Positions 38,430-45,932 of a DNA stretch of 64,000 bases are shown here, in pieces. How positions within the stretch are numbered: position 1 is the stretch's first letter; every line of letters starts with the position of its first letter. The DNA comes from Pseudomonadota bacterium (GTDB lineage: Bacteria; Pseudomonadota; Alphaproteobacteria; Acetobacterales; Acetobacteraceae). A program made the position numbers and the translations under genes. The notes beneath the pieces are model-generated. The model was given only the letters and a program-made list of their open reading frames with translations. It ran no database searches and was not told where the DNA came from. The stretch covers positions 62,001 to 126,000 of the forward strand of contig JAJZVV010000004.1 of NCBI GenBank assembly GCA_021845595.1. The letters are read 5' to 3'.

Positions 38430-39182
38430 ATGATGGGCCGCGCCCATATCTTCATTGCGACGCCATGCTACGGCGGGCTGGTGACCCAGGCCTACATGCA
38501 GTCGGTGATCGGGCTGATGCAGCACGCCGCGGGCGCCGGCTTCGATCTGACGCTGGCGATGCTCGGCCATGACGCGCTCATCACCCGCAGCCGCAACACG
38601 CTGGTCGGCCAGTTCCTGGACACCCCAGGGGCGACGCATCTGCTGTTCATCGACGCCGATATCGGCTTCGATCCGGCGCAGGTGGAGCGCATGCTGGCGG
38701 CGGGCAAGGACATCGTCGCCGGCGTCTACCCGTTGAAGACCATGCACTGGGACCCGCGCGCGGCGGCCAGGCTGGGCGAGGGCGAGAGCATCGCGCAGGC
38801 CGGGCTGCTCTATGTCGGCCGGCTCTGCGAGGGCAACGAGCTGCAGCGCGAGGACGGGTTCGCCACCGCGATCTACGCTGGCACCGGGTTCATGATGATC
38901 CGTCGCGCCGCAATCGAGCGCCTGATCGCGGCGCATCCGGAGACCCGTTACACCGGCATCCACGCCTACCCGATGCCGAAAACCCCACCGCGGCCGCGCT
39001 TCGCCCTGTTCGACTGCATGATCGATCCAGACACCGGCGAATATCTCAGCGAGGACTACGCGTTCTGCCGCCGCTGGCGCGATCTCGGCGGCACGCTCTG
39101 GCTCGACACCCGCGGCAAACTGACCCATTCGGGCCCGTTCGACTTCCACGGCGACCCGGCCTCGCGCTTCGAGGCCGCCTGA
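38430..39182 (+). CDS. GT-A-fold glycosyltransferase-like protein
   Basis: 250 aa. The chain starts HIFIATPCYGG and has LITRSRNTLVGQFL, then THLLFIDADIGFDP with a DxD-type motif, PLKTMHWD, and GTGFMMIRRAAIERL. These match GT-A glycosyltransferase-like (family 2/Anp1-like) proteins. Donor and acceptor are unknown. ATG 38430 follows GAGGAGG by 4 nt; ATG 38433, at 7 nt, may be the true start. No membrane helices; probably cytoplasmic. Confidence 0.75.
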   Translation: MMGRAHIFIATPCYGGLVTQAYMQSVIGLMQHAAGAGFDLTLAMLGHDALITRSRNTLVGQFLDTPGATHLLFIDADIGFDPAQVERMLAAGKDIVAGVYPLKTMHWDPRAAARLGEGESIAQAGLLYVGRLCEGNELQREDGFATAIYAGTGFMMIRRAAIERLIAAHPETRYTGIHAYPMPKTPPRPRFALFDCMIDPDTGEYLSEDYAFCRRWRDLGGTLWLDTRGKLTHSGPFDFHGDPASRFEAA

Positions 39183-39198
39183 GCTACGCGGCCGCGGA

Positions 39199-40860
39199 TC
39201 AGCTCTGCGCCGCGAGCCGGGCGATGATGGCGCCGGTGTCGGTCCCCGCCGGGAGCGTGCCGTAGGCGAGGCCGCCCTCGCCGCCCAGCCGGGCGCGGCA
39301 ATAGGCCTCGGCGACGGCGGTGGGAGCGTGGCGCAGCAGCACGCTCGCCGTCAGCGCCAGCGCCATGGTCTCGACCCATCGCCTGGCCTCGCCCTCGGGC
39401 AGCGCCGGACGCGCCAGCGCCTCGGCAAGACGCGCCGCCATCGCATCGAGCCGGGGATCGGCGCCCCGCGCCGCGCCCAGTTCCGCCAGCACCGCGTCGC
39501 GGCAGGCGGGCTCGCGGCCCAGCGCCCGCATCACGTCCAGGCAGATGACGTTGCCCGCGCCTTCCCAGACCCCGTTCAGCGGCGCTTCGCGATGCAGCCG
39601 CGCCAGCGGATGGTCCTCGATGAAACCGTTGCCGCCATGGCATTCCAGCGCCTCGGCGACCACGCCGGGGGCGCGCTTGCAGGCCCAGTATTTCGCCACC
39701 GGCACGCCGATGCGCGACAAGGCGCGGGCCGCCTCGTCGCCGGCTTCCCCGGCATCGAGCGCCGCGGCGACACGCAGGGCGAGCCAGGTCAGCGCCTCGC
39801 TCTCCAGCGCCAGATCGGCGAGCACGCCCTGCATCATCGGCTGATCGGCGAGCACACGCTGGAAGGCGCGGCGATGCGCCGTATGATGGACTGCCTGTGC
39901 CGCTGCCTGGCGCGCGATCGCGGCCGAGGACAGGGCGCATTCCAGCCGCGTCAGGTGCGCCATTTCGAGGATGGTGGCGATACCGCGCCCCTCCTCGCCG
40001 AGCATCACCGCGCGCAGGCCACGGAACTCGACCTCGGCCGAGGCATTGGAGCGGTTGCCGCATTTCTCTTTCAACCGCTGCAACAGCAGGTGGTTGCGGT
40101 TGCCGTCCGCCAGCCAGCCTTCGGCGAGGAAGCAGCTCACGCCCTTCTCGGTGCAGGCGAGGGTGAGGAACAGATCGGCGATCGGAACGGAGAAGAACCA
40201 TTTGTGCCCGGTGAGGCGGTAGTCGGCGCCGGGGCCGGCGGCGGCGCTCTCCGGGCGGGCGACGGTCTGGGTCTGGCGCAGGTCGGAGCCACCTTGCTTC
40301 TCCGTCATCGCCATGGCGACGACGAGCGCCGGCTTGGCGGCGGGCGGCAGCGGGCGGGGGTCGTATCCGGTGGCCAGGATACGCTCCTGATAGCGGGCCA
40401 GCAGCGCCGGATCATGCCGGAGTGCGGCGATGCCGGCGAAGGTCATGCTCGCCGGGCAGCAGACGCCGTTCTCACCCTGGTTCCACAGATAGGACAGCAC
40501 GGCGCGGTCGAACTGCGCGCCCCGGCGGCGCTCCCGCCAAGCCAGGGAATGCACCTCGGAGCCGCGGATCAGCCCCATCAGCTCGTGCCAGGCCGGGTGG
40601 AACTCGACCTCGTCGATGCGGTTGCCGTAGCGGTCGTGGGTGCGCAGTTCGGGAACATGGCGGTTGGCCGCGCTGGCCAGGGCCTGGACGCGCCGGCTGC
40701 CGACGAGCGCGCCGCAGTCGGCGAACCGGCCCCCGACATCGCCGGCGCCGAGCGCCGCCGCGGCGCCGGCGAGCGCGGCGTCGTCGGCGTAGGCGTTGTA
40801 GCCGGCGAGATCGCCGGGCTGGTTCAGCACCTCATGGGTGGCATAGGAATCGTCCGGCAT
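39199..40860 (-). CDS. AidB-like acyl-CoA dehydrogenase
   Basis: 553 aa, longer than ordinary acyl-CoA dehydrogenases and typical for the AidB/isovaleryl-CoA dehydrogenase-like group. It begins THEVLNQPGDLAGYNAY, as AidB does, followed by FAD-binding TEKQGGSDLRQTQT, HKWFFSVPIADLFL, the ECHGGNGFIEDHPLARLHREAPLNGVWEGAGNV region and a C-terminal helical extension. AidB is an FAD protein linked to the alkylation response; whether members have acyl-CoA dehydrogenase activity is unclear. Start ATG 40860 with a clear upstream gap. Confidence 0.88.
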   Translation of the reverse strand: MPDDSYATHEVLNQPGDLAGYNAYADDAALAGAAAALGAGDVGGRFADCGALVGSRRVQALASAANRHVPELRTHDRYGNRIDEVEFHPAWHELMGLIRGSEVHSLAWRERRRGAQFDRAVLSYLWNQGENGVCCPASMTFAGIAALRHDPALLARYQERILATGYDPRPLPPAAKPALVVAMAMTEKQGGSDLRQTQTVARPESAAAGPGADYRLTGHKWFFSVPIADLFLTLACTEKGVSCFLAEGWLADGNRNHLLLQRLKEKCGNRSNASAEVEFRGLRAVMLGEEGRGIATILEMAHLTRLECALSSAAIARQAAAQAVHHTAHRRAFQRVLADQPMMQGVLADLALESEALTWLALRVAAALDAGEAGDEAARALSRIGVPVAKYWACKRAPGVVAEALECHGGNGFIEDHPLARLHREAPLNGVWEGAGNVICLDVMRALGREPACRDAVLAELGAARGADPRLDAMAARLAEALARPALPEGEARRWVETMALALTASVLLRHAPTAVAEAYCRARLGGEGGLAYGTLPAGTDTGAIIARLAAQS

Positions 40861-40898
40861 GGCGGTGCTCCCCCGGGAGGCTCCGGCAAAGATGCGGA

Positions 40899-41093
40899 TC
40901 AGACGAACGTGTAGATCAGCCCGAACAGGACGAACACGCTGACGGTCGAGACCACCGCCAGCAGGAATTTGGACAGGCCGAGCGTGCCGGCGCCCGCCGT
41001 CAGCGCAAACAGTGCGGCGGTCGCCACGGCCAGGCCGGATCGCCAGCGCAGGCGCCGGCGGCGGTTCTCATCTTCGATCGCACGGAAAAACAT
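40899..41093 (-). CDS. Small membrane protein, 64 aa
   Basis: A charged N-terminus (EDENRRRRLRWR) is followed by two hydrophobic helices (about 18-37 and 43-63). No known family. It lies between the acyl-CoA dehydrogenase gene and the tRNA-Leu gene, all on the minus strand, and has proper codon use for this genome. The N-terminal basic stretch would stay in the cytoplasm. Function unknown; it could be a spurious but plausible ORF. Confidence 0.6.
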   Translation of the reverse strand: MFFRAIEDENRRRRLRWRSGLAVATAALFALTAGAGTLGLSKFLLAVVSTVSVFVLFGLIYTFV

Positions 41094-41122
41094 CCGACCA
41101 GCCTAGCACGGAAGGGCAGCTC

Positions 41123-41206
41123 TGGTGCGAGAGGGGGGATTCGAACCCCCATGACTTGCGTCGGCCGATTTTGAGTCGGCTGCGTCTACCGTTCCGCCAC
41201 TCTCGC
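41123..41206 (-). tRNA. tRNA-Leu(CAA)
   Basis: 84 nt with encoded CCA, read on the minus strand. The acceptor stem is GCGAGAG/CTCTCGC with discriminator A. The anticodon stem GCCGA/TCGGC has loop CTCAAAA, so the anticodon is CAA. A long variable arm and the T-loop sequence GGTTCGAATCC are present, as in class II tRNA-Leu. It is divergent from tRNA-Asn with 84 nt between them. Confidence 0.96.
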
Positions 41207-41290
41207 GCGGGCCGGTTTTCGCCCATCTCGCGGCCGGCCGCCAGCCCATTTGCGTCCGTCGCGGCGCTTCGCTATAGGAACCCGGGTCGT

Positions 41291-41366
41291 TCCCGGATAG
41301 CTCAGTCGGTAGAGCAAGCGGCTGTTAACCGCTGGGTCGTAGGTTCGAGTCCTACTCCGGGAGCCA
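41291..41366 (+). tRNA. tRNA-Asn(GUU)
   Basis: 76 nt with encoded CCA. The acceptor stem is TCCCGGA/TCCGGGA with discriminator G. The anticodon stem GCGGC..GCCGC-type (AGCGG/CCGCT) surrounds loop CTGTTAA, anticodon GTT. D-arm GCTC/GAGC and T-loop TTCGAGT are normal. PhnM starts 43 nt downstream. Confidence 0.97.
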
Positions 41367-41409
41367 TCCCATCCGGCGCGGCGTGCTCTCTCCCGCTCCA
41401 GGAGCCCGC

Positions 41410-42540
41410 ATGCCAGAGACGATTTTCTCCAATGCCCGGCTCGTCCTGCCCGACGGCATCTGTCCCGGCGGCGTGCGCGTGCGCGACGGCGCGATCGCCG
41501 AGATCCTGCCCGGGCACGTCACTGGCGGCGTCGATCTCGAGGGCGATCTGCTGCTGCCCGGCCTGATCGATCTGCACACCGACAATCTCGAGCGCCAGGT
41601 GGCGCCGCGGCCGAATGCCCGCTGGCCGTCGCGCTCGGCGCTGTTCGCCCATGATTCGCACTGCGTCGCCGCGGGCATCACCACTGTGCTCGATGCGCTC
41701 TGCCTCGGCGATGTCGGGTTCGAGAAGGAGCGCATCCGCACCTTCCACGACGGCATCGCCGATCTCGACGCGCTGGGCGGCACCGGGCTGCTCAAGGCCG
41801 AGCATTTCCTCCATCTGCGCTGCGAGCTGCCCGCGCCGGACATGCTGGCGATGTTCGACCCGGTGGCCGCGCACCCGCGCCTGCGTCTGGTCAGCCTCAT
41901 GGATCATTGTCCGGGCTTCGGCCAGTACGCGGATCTCGACTATTACCGTGCCCTCAAGCGCCGCGACGGGTTTTCCGACCTCGACATCGACCGGCTGATC
42001 GAGACCGCCCGCGCGCAGCGGGCGCGGGTCCGCGCGCCCAATCGTGCCGCCCTGCTCGCCCGCCTCGCCGGGCGTGGCATCGCGCTCGCCAGCCATGACG
42101 ACCGCACCGAGGACGAGGTCGCCGAGAACGCCGCCGATGCCATCGGCATCAGCGAGTTCCCGGTGAGCATGGCGGCGGCACGCGCGGCGCAAGCGGTCGG
42201 CATGCAGGTGATCGCCGGCGCGCCCAACATCGTTCGCGGCGGCTCGCATTCCGGCAACGTCGCCGCCGCCGACCTGGTCGCCGCCGGCGCGGTCGACGCC
42301 CTCGCCTCCGACTACGTGCCGTCGAGCCTGATCGAGGCCGCGTTCGCCTGCGTCCGCACCGGGCTCCTGCCCCTGCACGAGGCCATCGCCCTGGTCACGG
42401 AGCGGCCGGCGCGGATGGCCGGCTTCACCGACCGGGGGCGGCTGGCGGCGGGGCTGCGCGCCGATCTGGTGCGTGTGCGGGTGCATGACGGGCTGCCGGT
42501 GGTGCGGGCGGTTCTGCGCGCCGGCGAGCGGGTCGGCTGA
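41410..42540 (+). CDS. phnM: Alpha-D-ribose 1-methylphosphonate 5-triphosphate diphosphatase (PhnM family)
   Basis: 376 aa amidohydrolase-fold enzyme. The metal-binding motif LIDLHTDNLERQ is followed by VAAGITTVLDAL, LMDHCPGFGQY, ALASHDDRTEDEV and GAPNIVRGGSHSGNV. PhnM hydrolyses ribose 1-phosphonate 5-triphosphate in the C-P lyase pathway of phosphonate use. No other phn gene is in the window, so this copy stands alone next to tRNA-Asn. ATG 41410 has AGGAG 6 nt upstream. The last 116 nt overlap the convergent protease-Hint gene. Confidence 0.9.
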   Translation: MPETIFSNARLVLPDGICPGGVRVRDGAIAEILPGHVTGGVDLEGDLLLPGLIDLHTDNLERQVAPRPNARWPSRSALFAHDSHCVAAGITTVLDALCLGDVGFEKERIRTFHDGIADLDALGGTGLLKAEHFLHLRCELPAPDMLAMFDPVAAHPRLRLVSLMDHCPGFGQYADLDYYRALKRRDGFSDLDIDRLIETARAQRARVRAPNRAALLARLAGRGIALASHDDRTEDEVAENAADAIGISEFPVSMAAARAAQAVGMQVIAGAPNIVRGGSHSGNVAAADLVAAGAVDALASDYVPSSLIEAAFACVRTGLLPLHEAIALVTERPARMAGFTDRGRLAAGLRADLVRVRVHDGLPVVRAVLRAGERVG

Positions 42541-44032
42541 CGGGATAGCGCAGCGTCCCCTGCAAGGTCACGGCGATGCGCCGGACCGCGTCAGCGAAGG
42601 CGAGATGGGCGTTGCCGTCGGTCCAGCACCAGGACCGCTCGCCGTCCCGCTCCAGCGCGTGGAACCCGCTCAGCGCCGCCAGCATCGCGGCGTCCAAGCG
42701 ATGGACCATGCCTTCCATCTCGCCTTCCACCAGGGCCACGGCGACGCCGAGCCGGCGGCGATCGCTGCCTTGGGTGACATCGGCGGCAATCGCGGCGCGC
42801 GAGCGGAGCCGCAGACGGCGGACCGGGGCGGGCAGGACGAAAATGTGCCGCCCGGCGGCGACATAGGCAGGGCGCAGGACCCGCCCGCCGGCGACGAGAG
42901 CGAGATCGGGATCGGTGCAGAGCATGAGCCCGCCCCGCTCGGCCCGGTCGAGCAGGCGCGCCTTGACCGCGGCGAGCGCAGGGCCGTCATGGCAGCGCGG
43001 CGCGCAGGCCGGCCCGGGCGCCGGCGCCACCGCCGCGCCATTGTCGAACCCGACCCGGTTGCCGGTATCGAGATAGGATTCCGCCGCCGCCCCCTCCGCG
43101 AGCAACACCTCATGACGGTCGAGTTCGACATGGACATAGGTCACGGCGGCGCGGTTCGGAACGCGCCGGATGGTGCGCCCGTTGACGAGGTGCTTGGCCT
43201 CGATCAGCACGCCGCCCGCCTCGGCGAACCAGAATGCGTGATCGCCCGAGACGAGCAGATCGCGCGACGGCACGCCGTCGGCGAACGCCCCGGCGGCCAG
43301 CCGCACCGGCGCATCGTCCGCGCGCGGGCGGACGATCCGCCGCCGGCCGACCCAGCGGACGGCACGCACCGCGCCCGAGGCGGTGAGCACCGGGTCACCC
43401 GCGGCCAGCTCTTCCACCGCCCGCTCCCCGGCCGGCGTGGCCAGCCGCGTGCCAGCCACGAAGCAGGGCGCGGTGGCCGGATAGAGCGCCTGGATGCCGG
43501 CGATGTCGGAGGCGTCCAGCGTCGGGTTGGCGGGGCTGGCGACCGGGTACATCACCGCGTTCGGATCGGTCGAATGGGCGAGACCGAGGGCGTGGCCGAT
43601 CTCGTGCAGCGCGACCTGCTCGAACGTCGTCGATGTGCCGGCATAGGTCGGGTTGGCGCCGCCGGAGAGCGGGTCGAACGCGGGATCTTCGAGACGCACC
43701 AGCGTATCGTTGAGGAATTGATCGGTCGTCGGGTCGTAGCTGTAGTCGGTCTCGCCGATCTCCCCGCCGCTGGTGGTGCTGAAGCTGGCATAGCCGAAGC
43801 GGATATCGGCGGCATTCGCCGGGTTCGTGCTGTCCGGCACGAGCACGAAGGTGAGGCCGGAGACCTGGTGCCAGGTGGTCAGCGCCTGCTCGACCAGATT
43901 ATATTCCGGACTGCCAACGGTGATCGGATCGCTGAACGGAGTCGCCAGGTCCTGGTTGTAGGTCACCGTGGCGAAGCTGAAGGTGATGACGCTGGACGCC
44001 CAGGTCGGCCCTTCGAAGGCGTAGTTGATCAT
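42425..44032 (-). CDS. Metzincin protease fused to a Hint domain
   Basis: 535 aa. Residues 1-185 form a matrixin-like metalloprotease: zinc motif HEIGHALGLAH (His143, Glu144, His147, His153) and a Met-turn VMYP (Met161). Immediately after comes a Hint domain starting at Cys190 (PCFVAGTRLATPAGERAVEEL, then LLVSGDHAFWF, VEVEL-like DRHEVLLAEG). Hint domains self-cleave next to their first Cys. No signal peptide or RTX repeats are seen, so the export route is unclear. The last about 39 residues are Pro/Arg/Ala-rich and are encoded opposite the end of phnM, which suggests that an earlier stop was lost. Confidence 0.85.
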   Translation of the reverse strand: MINYAFEGPTWASSVITFSFATVTYNQDLATPFSDPITVGSPEYNLVEQALTTWHQVSGLTFVLVPDSTNPANAADIRFGYASFSTTSGGEIGETDYSYDPTTDQFLNDTLVRLEDPAFDPLSGGANPTYAGTSTTFEQVALHEIGHALGLAHSTDPNAVMYPVASPANPTLDASDIAGIQALYPATAPCFVAGTRLATPAGERAVEELAAGDPVLTASGAVRAVRWVGRRRIVRPRADDAPVRLAAGAFADGVPSRDLLVSGDHAFWFAEAGGVLIEAKHLVNGRTIRRVPNRAAVTYVHVELDRHEVLLAEGAAAESYLDTGNRVGFDNGAAVAPAPGPACAPRCHDGPALAAVKARLLDRAERGGLMLCTDPDLALVAGGRVLRPAYVAAGRHIFVLPAPVRRLRLRSRAAIAADVTQGSDRRRLGVAVALVEGEMEGMVHRLDAAMLAALSGFHALERDGERSWCWTDGNAHLAFADAVRRIAVTLQGTLRYPVSRPARRRAEPPAPPAARHAPAHAPDRRAAPPPAAPGR

Positions 44033-44115
44033 CGCGTCCTCTCGCGTCGCTTGTGGCGCCAGGGGAAGTGTGGCCGGATACGCGCGGGGTGCAAGCCCGG
44101 GATGGAGGACCGATC

Positions 44116-45213
44116 ATGCGGCTGAGCGATCTGCGTACCCCCTGCCTGGTGCTCGACCGCGCCGTGCTGATGCGCAACATCGCCGCCATGGACCGCGCCG
44201 TCGCGCGGCATGCCGTGGCCTTGCGGCCGCACATGAAGACGGCGAAATCGGTCGAGATCGCGCGCCTGGCCATGCGCGGCGGCGGCGTCACCGTCTCGAC
44301 GCTGGCCGAGGCCGCGTTGTTCGCCGAGCACGGCATCGTGGATCAGATTCTCGCCGCCGGCATCACGCCGCGGAAGCTGGCCGAGGTGGCGGCGCTCAAC
44401 CGGCGGGGCGCGGCCGTGAAGGTGATCACCGACGATCTCGACATGGCCCGCACGATCGCCGCGGACGGTGGCGTCAGCGCGCTGATCGAGATCGATTGCG
44501 GCGAGGGGCGCGGCGGCATCGGGCCGGAGGATGCGCGCCTGCCGCTGCTCGCCGCCGCGCTCGGTCCGGCGCTGGCCGGGGTGCTGACCCATGCCGGGCA
44601 TAGCTACGCCGCCACCAGCCCCGCCACCATCGCCGCAGTGGCGGAGGCGGAGCGGGCCGCAGCGGTGGCGGCCGCAGAGCGGCTGCGCGCGGCCGGCCAC
44701 ACGGTTGGCATCGTCTCGATCGGCAGCACGCCGACCGCGCTGCACGCCGAGACGCTCGCCGGCGTCACCGAAATGCGGCCGGGAGTCTACATGTTCGGCG
44801 ACCTGTTCCAGGCGCAGCGCTTCTCCTGCGGGCTCGGGGACATCGCCGTCACCGTGCTCGCCAGCGTCATCGGCCGCCGGCCGGCCGAGCACCGCCTGCT
44901 GATCGATGCCGGGGCGCTCGCGCTGTCCAAGGACCGCAGCACCGAGGCGGCGCCGCACGATTACGGCTTCGGCCGCGTGCTGGGGCTCGACGGCACGGCC
45001 TCGCTCGGCGCCGCCACGGTGGCGCGTGCCTATCAGGAGCATGGCATCGTCGCCTGCGATCCGGCGCTGCCCTTCCCGGACCTCGCCATCGGCGCGCTGG
45101 TGCGCATCGCGCCGAATCATGCCTGCCTCACCGCCGCCGCCCATGATCGCTACCACGTCGTCGATACCGGCGATGCGGTCGAAGCGATCTGGCCACGCGT
45201 CAATTACTGGTAG
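44116..45213 (+). CDS. D-serine dehydratase-like / D-threonine aldolase-like PLP enzyme
   Basis: 365 aa fold type III PLP enzyme (alanine racemase-like N-terminal barrel). LRTPCLVLDRAVLMRNI and the PLP lysine in LRPHMKTAKS open the chain. The C-terminal PNHACL motif supplies the His and Cys metal ligands of the DSD1/D-threonine aldolase family. It cleaves or dehydrates D-hydroxy amino acids; which one is not clear. ATG 44116 has GGAGG 7 nt upstream. Divergent from the protease-Hint gene. Confidence 0.87.
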   Translation: MRLSDLRTPCLVLDRAVLMRNIAAMDRAVARHAVALRPHMKTAKSVEIARLAMRGGGVTVSTLAEAALFAEHGIVDQILAAGITPRKLAEVAALNRRGAAVKVITDDLDMARTIAADGGVSALIEIDCGEGRGGIGPEDARLPLLAAALGPALAGVLTHAGHSYAATSPATIAAVAEAERAAAVAAAERLRAAGHTVGIVSIGSTPTALHAETLAGVTEMRPGVYMFGDLFQAQRFSCGLGDIAVTVLASVIGRRPAEHRLLIDAGALALSKDRSTEAAPHDYGFGRVLGLDGTASLGAATVARAYQEHGIVACDPALPFPDLAIGALVRIAPNHACLTAAAHDRYHVVDTGDAVEAIWPRVNYW

Positions 45214-45223
45214 CGCGCCGCGC

Positions 45224-45913
45224 TCATTCGTCGAGAAACGTCGCGAACGCGTCGACCGGCACGCGCGGCGTCTCCAGCCGGTTGGCAGGTTCGTCGGGAT
45301 CGGCATAGCCCAGTGCCATGCCGCAAACCACGATCTCGCTGGCAGGAATCGCGAGTTCGGCGTGGATGATGTCAGCATAGAAGGCGAACGCGGCCTGCGG
45401 GCAGGTATCGAGCCCGGCGCCGCGGGCCGCGATCATGATGTTCTGCAGGAACATGCCGAGATCGAGCCAACTGCCGCGGCCGAGGACGCGATCGATGGTG
45501 ACGATCAGGCCAACCGGGGCGCCGAAGAAATCGTAGTTGCGCGCATGCTGGCGGCGCGCCGCGGCGCGGTCGCCCTTGGCGATGCCGAGCAGTCCGTAGA
45601 GCGCCCAGCCGATCTCACGACGCCGGTCCAGATACGGCGAGACCCATTCGCTCGGATAATAGTCGTACTCGGCCTGGTTCTGGGCGCCATCGGCATGCGC
45701 TGCCTGCAGCATCGCCGCCAGGCGCTGCCGCGCGGCGCCGGTGAGCACGCGCAGTTTCCAGGGCTGGGTGTTGGTCATGGAGGGAGCGCGGCTGGCCAGC
45801 GCCAGAACCTGCCGCAGCGTCGCCTCCGGCACCGGGCGCGGCAGGTAGCCACGCACGCTGCGCCGGCCGCCGATCGCGGCGGCCACCGACGCCGAAATTT
45901 CTGTATCCGTCAT
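45224..45913 (-). CDS. Nitroreductase-family flavoprotein
   Basis: 229 aa FMN enzyme of the nitroreductase fold. FMN-binding RRSVRGYLPRPV and SRAPSMTNTQPWKLRV are at the N-terminus; SWLDLGMFLQNIMIAARGAGLDTCPQAAF and VVCGMALGYADPDEPANRLETPRVPVDAF at the C-terminus. It reduces nitro compounds or quinones with NAD(P)H; the natural substrate is unknown. It converges on the D-serine dehydratase-like gene and follows the CPA2 antiporter gene by 19 nt. Confidence 0.9.
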   Translation of the reverse strand: MTDTEISASVAAAIGGRRSVRGYLPRPVPEATLRQVLALASRAPSMTNTQPWKLRVLTGAARQRLAAMLQAAHADGAQNQAEYDYYPSEWVSPYLDRRREIGWALYGLLGIAKGDRAAARRQHARNYDFFGAPVGLIVTIDRVLGRGSWLDLGMFLQNIMIAARGAGLDTCPQAAFAFYADIIHAELAIPASEIVVCGMALGYADPDEPANRLETPRVPVDAFATFLDE

Positions 45914-45932
45914 CCTTCGCCGTTCCCTTCCG

